Position numbers and translations under genes: made by a program. DNA of 64,000 nucleotides from Burkholderiales bacterium (GTDB lineage: Bacteria; Pseudomonadota; Gammaproteobacteria; Burkholderiales; Burkholderiaceae_C): positions 310,001 through 374,000 of the forward strand of contig JACPOI010000020.1 of NCBI GenBank assembly GCA_016185015.1, given 5' to 3'. Positions 50,277 to 60,519 of the stretch are shown here, piece by piece; the stretch's first letter is position 1; each line of letters opens with the position of its first letter. The notes below the pieces were generated by a model. It was not told the DNA's origin and did not search any database. It worked only from the letters and a program-made list of their open reading frames with translations.

Positions 50277-51053
50277 TCAGCCTGGCAGGCAGAAACCGCG
50301 GTGCGCGGCGATCTGCAGCAGGCCGTCGAAGATCAGCGTGTCGTGAAGCTCGAAGGGCGTAGCCAGGCTGGGCGCCATCTTCCAGCCCGCGCCGCCTGCC
50401 ATGACACACCACGGTTCGGCGCCACAGTGCTCGCGCACGTGATCAACCATGCGCTCCATGGCGCCGGCAATCGCATAGGTGCCGCCGCTGGTCAGTGCGT
50501 CGCTGGTGTTGGTGGGAAAGGGGCGCACCTCGCCCGTGGGCACGTGCAGGCCGGCAGTGCCGGATTCGAGGGCGCGCAGCATGATGCCGTGGCCCGGCAG
50601 GATGTAGCCCCCCAGAAACCGTCCCGACGCATCGATGGCTTCCACGGTCACGGCCGTGCCCACCATCGCCACCACGATGGGCCGCGGCGCGCCCATGGCC
50701 AGCATGCCGTGCCAGGCGCCGATCATGGCCACCCAGCGGTCCGGGCCCAGCCGCGCCGGATGGTCGTAGCCATTGCTCAGGCCGGCTTCCTGCGCGCTGG
50801 AAATGACCCAGTGCGGCGACACGTCCCAGTGTTCCATCTGCGCTTCGACGCGGTGCTTGACGGCGTCACTGGCGACCACACAGCCCAGCATGCAGCTGGG
50901 CGACGGCAAGCCGGCCCAGGCCGATTCGGCCAGGCGGTCGATGTGATCCAGGAATTCCGCCCCTTGGGCGAGGACATGTGCACCGGGTTGCGGCGCTTCG
51001 TACAGCGCCCACTTGAGGCGGGTGTTACCAACGTCGATGGCGAGAAAAGACAT
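50277..51053 (-). CDS. coaX: Type III pantothenate kinase
   Basis: A 258-residue ASKHA-fold kinase for the first step of coenzyme A synthesis. It has the phosphate motif [14 protein letters not shown], the pantothenate-site segment [20 protein letters not shown], and [11 protein letters not shown] with GGYILPG. CoaX enzymes do not respond to CoA feedback. BirA often precedes coaX in this group, but here the upstream gene on the strand is a persulfide dioxygenase fusion in a separate unit. Confidence 0.95.
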   Translation of the reverse strand: MSFLAIDVGNTRLKWALYEAPQPGAHVLAQGAEFLDHIDRLAESAWAGLPSPSCMLGCVVASDAVKHRVEAQMEHWDVSPHWVISSAQEAGLSNGYDHPARLGPDRWVAMIGAWHGMLAMGAPRPIVVAMVGTAVTVEAIDASGRFLGGYILPGHGIMLRALESGTAGLHVPTGEVRPFPTNTSDALTSGGTYAIAGAMERMVDHVREHCGAEPWCVMAGGAGWKMAPSLATPFELHDTLIFDGLLQIAAHRGFCLPG

Positions 51054-51098
51054 GGCTTGTGATCCGTTGGCGACGGCTCACATCATAAAGGAAGCTGT

Positions 51099-52223
51099 TC
51101 AGCCCTGACGCCAGGGCAGGCCGTGGTAGCGCCAGCCTCCCTTGCGGCCGCGATGCGCCAGCTCGTCCGGATCGCCCTCGAAACCTTCCAGGATGTTGTA
51201 GGCCTCCAGGCCGAGTTCCGTGGCGCGCCGCGCCGCGGCTATCGACCGCACGCCGCTGCGGCAGAGCAAAACGGCTTTCTGGCCGGCGGGCACGGCGGCC
51301 CGCAGGCCGGAGTCGAAATCAGGGTTGACGGCCATGCCGGGCCATTGTTTCCAGGCCAGGGCGACGCTCCCCGGCACGAACCCGACCCACTCGCGCTCGG
51401 CGTCTGTGCGGACGTCCACCAACACGGCTTCGCCGGCCTGTACCCAGGACCAGGCCAGTTGCGGCGTGATGTTGCCCGCGTAGCCCTGGGCGGGACGTAC
51501 GGCCATGAGCGCTGCGCCATCGGCGTCGTGGCGCAGGCCGGAGTGCAGGTTGGCCGGCACGGCTTCGTCGATACGCCTGGGCTTGGGCAGGTGCAGGTTG
51601 TCCATGATGGCCTTGAACTCGGCCAGCGACTTGCTGGCCACCCGCGCATTGCCCGCCTTCTCGGCGCCGATGGTCGAGTGGCTGCGACCGTGGTAGTCGT
51701 GGCCGGGCCAGACCACGGTGTCCTCCGGCAGCGCGAACAGCACCTGGGTGAGGCTGTTGTAGAGCGCCTCGGCACTGCCGGACTGGAAGTCGGTGCGGCC
51801 GCAGCCGTTGATGAGCAGCGTGTCGCCAGTAAAGACGTGGCGCTGCTCGGCGGATTCCCAGACGAAACTCATGCTGCCGGCGGTGTGCCCGGGGGTGTGC
51901 AGGGCGCGCATGTGCTGGCTGCCGAAACGAAGCTCGGCGCCGTCCTGCAATTGGATGGCCGCCGTGCGGATGCCGCAGGCTTCGGGGGCGGCGGTCAGGG
52001 CGCCGGTGTGTTCGGCCAGCAGGCCGGCGCTGGTGACGTGGTCGGCATGGACATGGGTCTCCACCGCCAGCATGAGCTGCAGTCCGTATTCACGCAGCAC
52101 GCCCAGGTCGCGCTCGAGCTGTTCGTCGACCGGGTCGATGATGAGCGCCTCCCGGCTGTCGGTGTCGAACAGCAGGTAGGTGTAGGTGCTGGAGGCCGGA
52201 TCGAAGAGCTGGATCGGTTTCAT
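51099..52223 (-). CDS. Persulfide dioxygenase-rhodanese fusion protein
   Basis: A protein of about 374 residues. The N-terminal metallo-beta-lactamase domain is of the ETHE1 type: HVHADH at 57-62, DTLLINGCGRTDFQ, WPGHDYHG and the STIGAEK loop; it oxidises glutathione persulfide to sulfite using iron and oxygen. After about residue 255 comes a rhodanese domain with active-site loop CRSGVRS (C321), which moves sulfur between sulfite, thiosulfate and glutathione. The fusion order matches known PRF enzymes of Burkholderia. Starts at 52223 (MKPIQLF) and 52238 are both possible; the longer frame to 52325 looks non-coding. Confidence 0.92.
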   Translation of the reverse strand: MKPIQLFDPASSTYTYLLFDTDSREALIIDPVDEQLERDLGVLREYGLQLMLAVETHVHADHVTSAGLLAEHTGALTAAPEACGIRTAAIQLQDGAELRFGSQHMRALHTPGHTAGSMSFVWESAEQRHVFTGDTLLINGCGRTDFQSGSAEALYNSLTQVLFALPEDTVVWPGHDYHGRSHSTIGAEKAGNARVASKSLAEFKAIMDNLHLPKPRRIDEAVPANLHSGLRHDADGAALMAVRPAQGYAGNITPQLAWSWVQAGEAVLVDVRTDAEREWVGFVPGSVALAWKQWPGMAVNPDFDSGLRAAVPAGQKAVLLCRSGVRSIAAARRATELGLEAYNILEGFEGDPDELAHRGRKGGWRYHGLPWRQG

Positions 52224-52274
52224 GGGGCGGGCAGTCATCCGGGCAGGACGCGAGAGCAAGCCCCAAGGATACGC

Positions 52275-52313
52275 AAAAAAGGAGGGCCGCGTCGCTTGCA
52301 CGACGCGGCCCTC
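52275..52313 (-). terminator. Rho-independent terminator for the FAH-family gene
   Basis: A 13-bp perfect GC-rich stem (52282-52294 with 52301-52313) and a 6-base loop. On the minus strand it is followed by CCTTTTTT. It lies 25 bases after the stop of the gene at 52338. Confidence 0.92.
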
Positions 52314-52337
52314 ATGGCGGGGCAAGAGGGTCAGGGA

Positions 52338-53123
52338 TCAGACGATCTTGACGCTCAGGTTGGGCAGACCGTCGATGTGCATCTCGATCACGTCACCCTT
52401 GACCACGGGCCCGACGTTCTCGGGCGTGCCCGAGTAAATGATGTCGCCGGGGAAGAGCTCATTGGCCTGGGACAACTGGCTGATCTGCTCGGCCACCGAC
52501 CAGATCATCTGGTTCAGGTTGGCGTTCTGCTTGACCTGGCCATTGACCTTGAGCCAGATGCTGCCCTTGGTGAAATGCTCGACCTGGCCGAGCTTGTGCA
52601 CCGCCCCGATGGGCGCTGACTTGTCGAAGCTCTTGCCGATCTCCCAGGGCTTTTTCTGGTCGCCCATGGCGCGCTGCAGGTCGCGGCGTGTCATGTCCAG
52701 GCCGAGTGTGTAGCCGTAGACCAGCTCCAGCGCCTTTTCCACCGGGATGTTGCGTCCGCCCTTGCCCAGACACGCCACCAGTTCAGCCTCGTAATGGTAG
52801 TTCTTGGTCAGGGTGGGGTAGGGGTGGTCGGCCACGGTGCCGGCGGCCACGTACTGGATGGCGTCGGTCGGCTTCTGGAAGAAGAAGGGCGGTTCGCGGT
52901 CCGGGTTGGAGCCCATCTCAATCGCATGGGCCCGGTAGTTGCGGCCGATGCAGTAGATGCGGCGCACGGGGAACATCTCGTCGCTGCCGACGATGGGGAT
53001 GTAGGTGTCACTGACCTCGAAGGGGGTCTTGGCCTTGTTCTGGGCTACGCCCGGCAAGGCGCAGCCGGCCAGTGCGCCGGTGGTGACCAGGGCCGTGTTC
53101 TGGAAAAAATGTCGTCTATCCAT
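52338..53123 (-). CDS. Exported fumarylacetoacetate-hydrolase-family protein with Tat/lipoprotein signal
   Basis: A 261-residue protein. The N-terminus MDRRHFFQNTALVTTG has a twin arginine, and LAGC near residue 20 could be a lipobox, so it may be a Tat-exported lipoprotein. The rest is a normal FAH catalytic fold: RIYCIGRNYRAHAIEMG, the metal-site pattern YHYEAELVACLGKGG, GLDMTRRDLQ, and SGTPENVGPVVKGD. Relatives are cytoplasmic hydrolases or decarboxylases of diketo or oxo acids. GAGGAGA precedes the ATG at 53123; the extension to 53165 lacks support. It is divergent from a TRAP transporter operon. Confidence 0.85.
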   Translation of the reverse strand: MDRRHFFQNTALVTTGALAGCALPGVAQNKAKTPFEVSDTYIPIVGSDEMFPVRRIYCIGRNYRAHAIEMGSNPDREPPFFFQKPTDAIQYVAAGTVADHPYPTLTKNYHYEAELVACLGKGGRNIPVEKALELVYGYTLGLDMTRRDLQRAMGDQKKPWEIGKSFDKSAPIGAVHKLGQVEHFTKGSIWLKVNGQVKQNANLNQMIWSVAEQISQLSQANELFPGDIIYSGTPENVGPVVKGDVIEMHIDGLPNLSVKIV

Positions 53124-53341
53124 AAAAGTCTCCTCGTTGGGAATAATTTTGATGTGGCTGAGCACAACAGATTTGTACCAGTGTCCGCAGCGGAATGGGT
53201 GTCGATTGGTGAAAACAGTTTCCCTCGAAGTGTGTGCAATATTGGTGAAAACCCCTAGGTGTATTCCTCAGCGCGCAGGCGCAGAATCCGGCCGGACAGT
53301 AAGTAAACTGATTGTTCTGTCCCCCCCACTAGGAGATCACC

Positions 53342-54463
53342 TTGACCGATAACAAGACCCCCAATCGCCGTAGCCTGCTCAAGGGCGCTGCCGTCGCCGC
53401 TGGCGCCATGGCCGCCCCCATGGTCGCTACCGCACAGACCACCACCTCCCTGCGTTTCCAGAGCACCTGGCCCTCCAAGGACATCTTCCATGAGTACGCC
53501 ATGGACTTCGCGTCCAAGGTCAACGCCATGTCCGGCGGCAAGCTCAAGATCGAAGTGCTGCCCTCGGGCTCCGTCGTGCCGGCCTTCCAGCTGCTGGAAG
53601 CCGTGAACAAGGGCACCCTGGACGGCGGCCACGGCGTGGTGGCCTACCACTACGGCAAGCAGTCCGCGCTGGCCTTGTGGGGCTCCGGCCCGGCCTTCGG
53701 CATGGACCCCAACATGGTCCTGGCCTGGCACAACTACGGCGGCGGCAAGGCCCTGCTGGAAGAAATCTACAAGTCCATCAACATGGACGTCGTGTCCTAC
53801 CTCTACGGCCCCATGCCCACCCAGCCCTTCGGCTGGTTCAAGAAGCCGATCGCCAAGCTGGCCGACGTCAAGGGCACCAAGTTCCGCACCGTGGGCCTGG
53901 CCGTTGACATGTACACCGACATGGGCGCCGCCGTGAACCCGCTGCCCGGCGGCGAGATCGTGCCGGCCCTGGACCGCGGCCTGATCGATGGCGCCGAGTT
54001 CAACAACGCCACCTCCGACCGCCTGCTGGGCTTCCCCGACGTGGTGAAGAACTGCATGCTGCAGAGCTTCCACCAGTCCGGCGAACAGTTCGAGATCCTG
54101 TTCAACAAGGGCAAGTACAACTCGCTGCCGGCGGAACTCAAGGCCATGATCGACTACGGCGTGCAGGCTGCCAGCGCCGACATGAGCTGGAAGGCCATCG
54201 ACCGCAATTCCAAGGACTACGTCGAGCTCAAGAAGGGCGGCGTCAAGTTCTACAAGACGCACGATGCCATCCTGCAGGCGCAGCTGGCTTCCTGGGACAA
54301 GATCATCGACAAGAAGGGTGCCGAGAACCCGTTGTTCAAGAAGGTGATCGAGTCGCAGAAGGCTTACGCCGAGCGCACCACCGCCTGGCAGAACGACTAC
54401 ATGGTCGACTTCAAGATGGCCTCGCGCCACTACTTCGGCAAGAAGCCGGCCAAGAAGGCCTGA
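53342..54463 (+). CDS. dctP: TRAP transporter solute-binding protein (DctP family)
   Basis: A 373-residue periplasmic receptor beginning with TTG at 53342; AGGAG at 53331-53335 supports that start. The N-terminus has NRRSLLKGAAVAAGAMAAP, a twin-arginine signal cleaved near ATAQ. The mature part (TSLRFQSTWPSKDIFHEYA; GGKLKIEVLPSGSVVPAFQ) resembles the 2-oxoacid/aromatic-acid-type receptors of this family. The two membrane subunits follow on the same strand, forming a full TRAP system. Confidence 0.95.
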   Translation: MTDNKTPNRRSLLKGAAVAAGAMAAPMVATAQTTTSLRFQSTWPSKDIFHEYAMDFASKVNAMSGGKLKIEVLPSGSVVPAFQLLEAVNKGTLDGGHGVVAYHYGKQSALALWGSGPAFGMDPNMVLAWHNYGGGKALLEEIYKSINMDVVSYLYGPMPTQPFGWFKKPIAKLADVKGTKFRTVGLAVDMYTDMGAAVNPLPGGEIVPALDRGLIDGAEFNNATSDRLLGFPDVVKNCMLQSFHQSGEQFEILFNKGKYNSLPAELKAMIDYGVQAASADMSWKAIDRNSKDYVELKKGGVKFYKTHDAILQAQLASWDKIIDKKGAENPLFKKVIESQKAYAERTTAWQNDYMVDFKMASRHYFGKKPAKKA

Positions 54464-54574
54464 TCGCCTGAACGGCTAAAATCCGCCGTTCCCCCCTGAG
54501 GGCGCTGTGGTGTGAGCCATGGCGCCCTCGGCTCATTCTGACACTCTGACTTCAACCTGACCTGCTGGATCCCT

Positions 54575-55195
54575 ATGCAGAATTTCTTACTCGCGGTCGA
54601 CCGCCTGTCCACCTGGATAGGCAAGATCTTCGCCTGGACCGCCCTCATTCTTACGCTCATGATCAGCTGGGAAGTGTTCTCGCGCTACGTGCTGAACCAA
54701 CCCCATGCCTGGATGCTCGATTTCCAGATCATGATGTACGGCACCCTGTTCATGACGGCCGGTGCCTACACGCTGTCCAAGAACGGCCATGTGCGTGGCG
54801 ACGTGCTCTACGGCTTCTTCCAGCCGCGCACGCAGGCCACCCTGGACCTGATTCTCTATTTCATCTTCTTCCTGCCCGGCATCACCGCGCTGACCTGGGC
54901 CGGCTGGACCTACTTCAACGAGTCGCTGGCGATCCGTGAGCAGACCTTCTCGGCCGAGCCGCTGCCGATGTACCCCTTCAAGTTCATCATCCCGCTCTCG
55001 GGCGGCATCCTGCTGCTGCAGGGCATCGTCGAGATCATCCGCTGCATCCAGTGCATCCGTGACGGCGAATGGCCGTCGCGCGAGGAGGACGTGGAGGAAG
55101 TTGACGTTGAAAAGCTCAAAGCCATGGTCCATGTGAAAGACGAAGACATCCAGGCGCTGGACAAGTACGTCGTGAAGGAAGGCGCCCACAAATGA
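54575..55195 (+). CDS. dctQ: TRAP transporter small membrane subunit (DctQ)
   Basis: A 206-residue protein with four transmembrane helices in the first 155 residues and the family pattern WEVFSRYVLNQPHAWMLDFQ. The C-terminal 45 residues are acidic and soluble (EEDVEEVDVEKLKAMVHVKD), longer than in most DctQ proteins. It overlaps the dctM start by four bases (ATGA), so translation is coupled. Confidence 0.95.
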   Translation: MQNFLLAVDRLSTWIGKIFAWTALILTLMISWEVFSRYVLNQPHAWMLDFQIMMYGTLFMTAGAYTLSKNGHVRGDVLYGFFQPRTQATLDLILYFIFFLPGITALTWAGWTYFNESLAIREQTFSAEPLPMYPFKFIIPLSGGILLLQGIVEIIRCIQCIRDGEWPSREEDVEEVDVEKLKAMVHVKDEDIQALDKYVVKEGAHK

Positions 55196-57108
55196 AAATC
55201 CGTAAAGAACTCTGGTTCGGCTTCAGCCTCATGGGGCTGATCATCCTGGCCGCCCTCGGCATGCTGCTGGGCGCCGAAAAGATCACCAACGGCCACATCG
55301 GCCTGCTGATGCTCTCGCTGGTGGTCGTGGCCATCATGCTGGGTTTCCCCACGGCCTTCACGCTGATGGGCATGGGCATGATCTTCACCTGGATCGCCTA
55401 CGAGGAAAACACGACCAAGACGCTGGACCTGATGGTGTCCGCCGCCTTCAAGGTCATGAGCAACGACGTGCTGATCTCGATCCCGCTGTTCGTGTTCATG
55501 GGCTACCTTGTCGAGCGCGCCAACCTGATCGAAAAGCTGTTCCGAAGCCTGCACCTGGCCCTGGCCCGTGTGCCCGGCGCGCTGGCCGTGGCCACCCTGG
55601 TGACCTGTGCCGTGTTCGCCACGGCCACCGGCATCGTCGGTGCCGTGGTCACGCTCATGGGCCTGCTGGCCCTGCCGCAGATGCTGCGCGCGGGTTACGA
55701 CGTCAAGATGTCGGCCGGTGCCATCACGGCCGGTGGCTGCCTGGGCATCCTGATCCCGCCCTCGGTCATGCTGATCGTCTATGGCGCGACCGCCGGCGTG
55801 TCGGTGGTGCAGCTCTACGCTGGCGCCTTCTTCCCCGGCCTCATGCTGGCCGGCCTGTACATCGTGTACGTGATCATCGTCGCCAAGCTCAAGCCGCACA
55901 TGGCGCCCCCGCTGTCGGAGAAGGAGCGCTACATTCCGCTGCCGCCGCTGATGGAGAAGGTGGCTCCCTCGCATTCCGCGCGCGCTCTGCCGGCCCTGCT
56001 CAAGGCCCTCAAGGGCCAGCGCAATGCCGACGTGCCCACCAGCTACATCCTGAAACAGCTGGGCGTGGTACTGCTGCCGCTGATCCTGTTCCTGTTCGTG
56101 GCCCTGTGGAGCTACGCCAGCGTGACCAGCGTGGCCCCGGTCGATGAGACCTCCACCCTGCAGAGCATGGGTGACGGCGAGGAAGCTGTCAGCGAGGCCG
56201 CTGACGAGGACGGTCTGGCTGCGCCTCCGGGCGGCGATGCCGACGAAGTCAAGGAGCCGTCCGGTGCCGCGGCCGTCGTGAAGGCCGAGGCTGACGTCAA
56301 GGAGCCGGCCGCTGCAGCGCCGGCTGCCGCAGCAGCTCCCGCGGCTACCAGCCAGCCGGCCCCGGCCGGCTACTGGATCGGCGTGGGCGCTGGGGCGCTG
56401 GCCATGTTGGCGTACTACGGGCTGCTGAGCTTCACGCGCCTGGAAGTCTTCAAGATGTTGCTGACCAGCTTCTTCCCGCTGCTGGTGCTGATCCTGGCGG
56501 TGCTGGGCTCCATCGTGATGGGCCTGGCCACGCCGACCGAGGCCGCCGCTGTTGGCGCGCTGGGCGGCTTCCTGCTGGCTGCCGCCTACAGGCAGCTGAC
56601 GCTGGACGTGGTGAAGGAAAGCGTGTTCCTCACGGCCAAGACCTCGGCCATGGTGTGCTGGCTCTTCGTCGGCTCGGCCATCTTCTCCGCCGCCTTCGCC
56701 CTGCTGGGCGGCCAGGAACTGGTGGAGACGTGGGTGCTGTCCATGAACCTGTCCAAGACCGAGTTCCTCGTGCTCAGCCAGGTCATCATCTTCATCCTGG
56801 GCTGGCCGCTGGAGTGGACCGAGATCATCGTGATCTTCATGCCCATCTTCATCCCGCTGCTGGACAACTTCGGTGTCGATCCGCTGTTCTTCGGCCTGTT
56901 GGTGGCGCTGAACCTGCAGACCGCCTTCCTGAGCCCGCCGGTGGCCATGGCGGCCTTCTACCTGAAGGGGGTGAGCCCGCCGCACGTGACGCTGAACCAG
57001 ATCTTTGCCGGCATGCTGCCCTTCATGGGCATCCAGGTGATCGCCATCATCCTGCTGTACCAGTTCCCGGCCATCGGCCTGTGGCTGCCGCAGGTGCTGT
57101 ACAAGTAA
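55192..57108 (+). CDS. dctM: TRAP transporter large permease (DctM) with an extra acidic/Ala-rich insert
   Basis: A 638-residue permease with the family features FPTAFTLMGMG, TGIVGAVVTLMGLLALP, GGCLGILIPPSVMLIVYG and MGLATPTEAAAVGALG. Typical DctM subunits have about 430 residues. The extra length is a middle section (about 245-410) with a helix, then a linker of about 80 residues rich in Glu, Ala and Pro from residue 308, then another helix. Such enlarged DctM subunits occur in systems of this receptor type, but the acidic linker looks unusual. A terminator follows. Confidence 0.93.
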   Translation: MKIRKELWFGFSLMGLIILAALGMLLGAEKITNGHIGLLMLSLVVVAIMLGFPTAFTLMGMGMIFTWIAYEENTTKTLDLMVSAAFKVMSNDVLISIPLFVFMGYLVERANLIEKLFRSLHLALARVPGALAVATLVTCAVFATATGIVGAVVTLMGLLALPQMLRAGYDVKMSAGAITAGGCLGILIPPSVMLIVYGATAGVSVVQLYAGAFFPGLMLAGLYIVYVIIVAKLKPHMAPPLSEKERYIPLPPLMEKVAPSHSARALPALLKALKGQRNADVPTSYILKQLGVVLLPLILFLFVALWSYASVTSVAPVDETSTLQSMGDGEEAVSEAADEDGLAAPPGGDADEVKEPSGAAAVVKAEADVKEPAAAAPAAAAAPAATSQPAPAGYWIGVGAGALAMLAYYGLLSFTRLEVFKMLLTSFFPLLVLILAVLGSIVMGLATPTEAAAVGALGGFLLAAAYRQLTLDVVKESVFLTAKTSAMVCWLFVGSAIFSAAFALLGGQELVETWVLSMNLSKTEFLVLSQVIIFILGWPLEWTEIIVIFMPIFIPLLDNFGVDPLFFGLLVALNLQTAFLSPPVAMAAFYLKGVSPPHVTLNQIFAGMLPFMGIQVIAIILLYQFPAIGLWLPQVLYK

Positions 57109-57134
57109 TCAGCAGGACTTGCTGCACAACGATC

Positions 57135-57159
57135 AAGGGGCGCGTCAGCGCCCCTTTTT
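57135..57159 (+). terminator. Rho-independent terminator of the TRAP operon
   Basis: A 9-bp stem AAGGGGCGC (57135-57143), 4-base loop, complement (57148-57156), ending in a run of five Ts. Confidence 0.92.
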
Positions 57160-57188
57160 CTTGGTCGGTCGGCATGAAAACGTTAAGA

Positions 57189-57210
57189 TTGACGTTTACG
57201 TAAACGTCAA
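57189..57210. promoter_or_regulatory. Perfect 22-bp palindromic operator upstream of icmF
   Basis: TTGACGTTTAC followed directly by its exact complement, 12 bases before the icmF start. The ACGT-rich form resembles LiuR (MerR-family) sites that control branched-chain amino acid breakdown in proteobacteria; that assignment is by memory of the motif only. So close to the start, binding would block transcription or initiation. Confidence 0.75.
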
Positions 57211-57222
57211 TGTGGGTTCAGC

Positions 57223-60200
57223 ATGACCGACCTGTCCGCCGACATCAAGGCTCTCGCGAATTACCGTCCCACGCACAAGGTGCGATTCGTCACCGCGGCC
57301 AGCCTGTTCGACGGGCACGACGCAGCCATCAACATCATGCGGCGCATCCTGCAGGGCATGGGCGCCGAGGTCATCCACCTGGGCCACAACCGCAGCGTGG
57401 ATGAGGTCGTCACGGCAGCCCTGCAGGAAGACGTGCAGGGCATCGCCATCAGTGCCTACCAGGGCGGCCACGTCGAGTACTTCAAGTACATGATGGACCT
57501 GCTCAAGGCCCGCGGCGGCGCGCACATCCAGGTCTTCGGCGGTGGCGGCGGGGTCATCGTGCCCAGCGAGATCCGTGAACTGCAGGCCTACGGCGTCACG
57601 CGCATCTACAGTCCCGAAGACGGCCAGCGCATGGGCCTGGCCGGCATGATAGGCGAGATGGTCATGCGCTGTGACCGCGACCTCAGCACCCTGGCGCCGA
57701 AAAAGATCGAAACGCTGCAAGGCCATGACGAGGCCGCGTGGCGCGCCCTGGCCCAACTGATGACCGCGCTCGAGAACGGCAGTGCCGATGCAGGCCTGGT
57801 CACCCGCTTGCGCGAGCAGGCGGCCGCCAGAAAGGTGCCTGTGCTGGGCATCACCGGCACCGGCGGGGCTGGCAAGAGTTCACTGACTGACGAACTGATC
57901 CGCCGCCTGCGCCTGGACCAGGGTGACGCGCTGCGCGTGGCGGTGATCAGCATCGACCCTTCGCGCCGCAAGAGTGGTGGCGCCTTGCTGGGCGACCGCA
58001 TCCGCATGAACGCCATCTCGCCCTGGGCGCAAGGGGCGCGCGTCTTCATGCGCAGCCTGGCCACACGCGATGCCGGCAGCGAGATCAGCGCGGCCCTGCC
58101 CGACGTGGTAGCCGCTTGCAAGTGCGCCGGCTTCGACCTGATCGTGGTCGAGACGTCCGGTATCGGTCAGGGCGATGCCGCCATCGTGCCGCATGTGGAC
58201 GTACCGCTGTACGTGATGACACCCGAGTTCGGCGCTGCCAGTCAGCTCGAGAAGATCGACATGCTGGACTTCGCCGAGTTCGTGGCCATCAACAAATTCG
58301 ACCGCAAGGGCGCGCCTGACGCACTGCGCGACGTGGCCAAACAGGTGCAGCGCAACCGCGAAGCCTGGAGCACACCGCCCGAGCAGATGCCGGTCTTCGG
58401 CACCATGGCCGCGCGTTTCAACGACGACGGTGTGACCGCGCTCTACCAGGCTCTTAAGGTACGCCTGGGCGCATTGGGCCTGAAGCTTGAAGCCGGGCGT
58501 CTGCCGACGGTGAGCGTTCGCCACAGCAGCAACCAGAGCCCCATCGTGCCCGGTGCCCGTACGCGTTACCTGGCCGAGATTTCCGACACCGTGCGCGGCT
58601 ACAAACGCCGGGCACGGTCCCAGGCCCGGCTGGCGCGCGAGATCCAGCAGCTCAACGCGGCGGCGGCCATGCTCAAGCAGGACAAGCCCGACCGCGCCAA
58701 GGCCGCCGAGGCGGCGATCGACCTGGCCCAATCGCGCGAACTGCAGATGGATGCCGACGCCAGCCGCCTGCTGGCCCAGTGGCCGGCCATGCAGCAGGCC
58801 TATGCGGGTGACGAGTATGTGGTGAAGATCCGCGACAAGGAGATCCGCACCGCGCTGACCACCAGGTCGCTCTCGGGCACCACCATCCGCAAGGTGGCGC
58901 TGCCGCAATACGAGGACCACGGCGAAATCCTCAAGTGGCTGATGCTGGACAACGTGCCGGGCAGCTACCCCTACACGGCCGGCACTTTTGCCTTCAAACG
59001 CGAGAACGAAGACCCCACGCGCATGTTTGCCGGCGAGGGCGACCCCTTCCGCACCAACAAGCGCTTCAAGCTCTTGAGTGCGAACATGCCGGCCAAGCGC
59101 CTGTCCACCGCCTTCGACTCGGTCACGCTCTACGGCAACGACCCGGACCCGCGCCCCGATATCTACGGCAAGGTGGGCAACTCGGGCGTGAGCATTGCCA
59201 CGCTGGACGACATGAAGGTGCTCTACGGGGGCTTCGACCTCTGCGACCCGGCCACCTCGGTCAGCATGACCATCAACGGCCCGGCACCCACCATCCTGGC
59301 CATGTTCATGAACACGGCCATCGACCAGTACCTGGCCAAGTTCAAGACGGACAACGGCCGAGCGCCGACCGACACCGAAGCCGAAAAGATCCGCGAGTGG
59401 GTGCTGGAGAACGTGCGCGGCACCGTGCAGGCCGACATCCTCAAGGAAGACCAGGGCCAGAACACCTGTATCTTCTCCACCGAGTTCTCGCTTAAAGTCA
59501 TGGGCGACATCGCCGAGTACTTCGTGCACCACGGCGTGCGCAACTTCTACAGCGTGTCCATCTCGGGTTATCACATCGCCGAAGCCGGCGCCAACCCCAT
59601 CAGCCAGCTGGCCTTCACGCTCTCCAACGGCCTCACGCTGGTGGAGGCGTACCTGGCGCGTGGCATGCACATCGATGACTTCGCGCCCAACCTGTCCTTC
59701 TTCTTCTCCAACGGCATGGACCCTGAGTACACCGTGATGGGCCGCGTGGCGCGTCGCATCTGGGCCGTGGCCATGAAGGAGAAATACGGTGCCAACGAAC
59801 GCAGCCAGAAACTCAAGTACCACATCCAGACCAGCGGTCGCAGCCTGCACGCGCAGGAGATCCAGTTCAACGACATCCGCACCACGTTGCAGGCCCTGAT
59901 CGCCATCTACGACAACTGCAACAGCCTGCACACCAATGCCTTCGACGAGGCCATCACCACGCCTACCGAAGACAGCGTGCGCCGCGCCATGGCCATCCAG
60001 CTCATCATCAACCGCGAGTGGGGGCTGGCCAAGAACGAGAACCCCAGCCAGGGCGCTTTCATCATCGAAGAGCTGACCGAGCTGGTGGAAGAAGCCGTGC
60101 TGGCCGAGTTCGAGCGCATCAGCGAGCGCGGTGGCGTGCTGGGTGCCATGGAGACCGGCTACCAGCGCGGCAAGATCCAGGACGAGAGCATGACCTACGA

Positions 60201-60516
60201 GATGCTCAAGCACACGGGCGAGCTGCCCATCATCGGCGTCAACACCTTCCGCAATCCGCACGGCGACACCGTGATGGAGAAGCTGGAGCTGGCGCGCTCG
60301 ACCGACGAGGAAAAGCAGAGCCAGCTCAAGCGCCTGGCCGAATTCCACGCGCACCACGCCGCCGAGGCGCCGGCGCAACTGCAGCGCCTGCAGCAGGCCG
60401 TGATCGAGAACCGCAACGTGTTCGAGGTGCTGATGGACGCGGTGCGGGTCTGCTCCCTGGGCCAGATCACCACCGCGCTGTTCGAAGTCGGCGGCCAGTA
60501 CCGCCGCAATATGTAG
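57223..60516 (+). CDS. icmF: Fused isobutyryl-CoA mutase (B12 domain, G-protein chaperone, mutase)
   Basis: A 1097-residue enzyme that interconverts isobutyryl-CoA and n-butyryl-CoA, in some cases also isovaleryl-CoA and pivalyl-CoA. Order: cobalamin-binding domain (about 20-150; [14 protein letters not shown] with base-off His 32; ISAYQGGH), MeaB-type GTPase chaperone (about 200-430; GTGGAGKS at 212-219; [14 protein letters not shown]), linker, and C-terminal radical mutase barrel (about 530-1090; [43 protein letters not shown]). It matches IcmF in length and order. The palindrome just upstream suggests control by branched-chain acyl-CoA signals. Confidence 0.96.
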   Translation: MTDLSADIKALANYRPTHKVRFVTAASLFDGHDAAINIMRRILQGMGAEVIHLGHNRSVDEVVTAALQEDVQGIAISAYQGGHVEYFKYMMDLLKARGGAHIQVFGGGGGVIVPSEIRELQAYGVTRIYSPEDGQRMGLAGMIGEMVMRCDRDLSTLAPKKIETLQGHDEAAWRALAQLMTALENGSADAGLVTRLREQAAARKVPVLGITGTGGAGKSSLTDELIRRLRLDQGDALRVAVISIDPSRRKSGGALLGDRIRMNAISPWAQGARVFMRSLATRDAGSEISAALPDVVAACKCAGFDLIVVETSGIGQGDAAIVPHVDVPLYVMTPEFGAASQLEKIDMLDFAEFVAINKFDRKGAPDALRDVAKQVQRNREAWSTPPEQMPVFGTMAARFNDDGVTALYQALKVRLGALGLKLEAGRLPTVSVRHSSNQSPIVPGARTRYLAEISDTVRGYKRRARSQARLAREIQQLNAAAAMLKQDKPDRAKAAEAAIDLAQSRELQMDADASRLLAQWPAMQQAYAGDEYVVKIRDKEIRTALTTRSLSGTTIRKVALPQYEDHGEILKWLMLDNVPGSYPYTAGTFAFKRENEDPTRMFAGEGDPFRTNKRFKLLSANMPAKRLSTAFDSVTLYGNDPDPRPDIYGKVGNSGVSIATLDDMKVLYGGFDLCDPATSVSMTINGPAPTILAMFMNTAIDQYLAKFKTDNGRAPTDTEAEKIREWVLENVRGTVQADILKEDQGQNTCIFSTEFSLKVMGDIAEYFVHHGVRNFYSVSISGYHIAEAGANPISQLAFTLSNGLTLVEAYLARGMHIDDFAPNLSFFFSNGMDPEYTVMGRVARRIWAVAMKEKYGANERSQKLKYHIQTSGRSLHAQEIQFNDIRTTLQALIAIYDNCNSLHTNAFDEAITTPTEDSVRRAMAIQLIINREWGLAKNENPSQGAFIIEELTELVEEAVLAEFERISERGGVLGAMETGYQRGKIQDESMTYEMLKHTGELPIIGVNTFRNPHGDTVMEKLELARSTDEEKQSQLKRLAEFHAHHAAEAPAQLQRLQQAVIENRNVFEVLMDAVRVCSLGQITTALFEVGGQYRRNM

Positions 60517-60519
60517 CGT

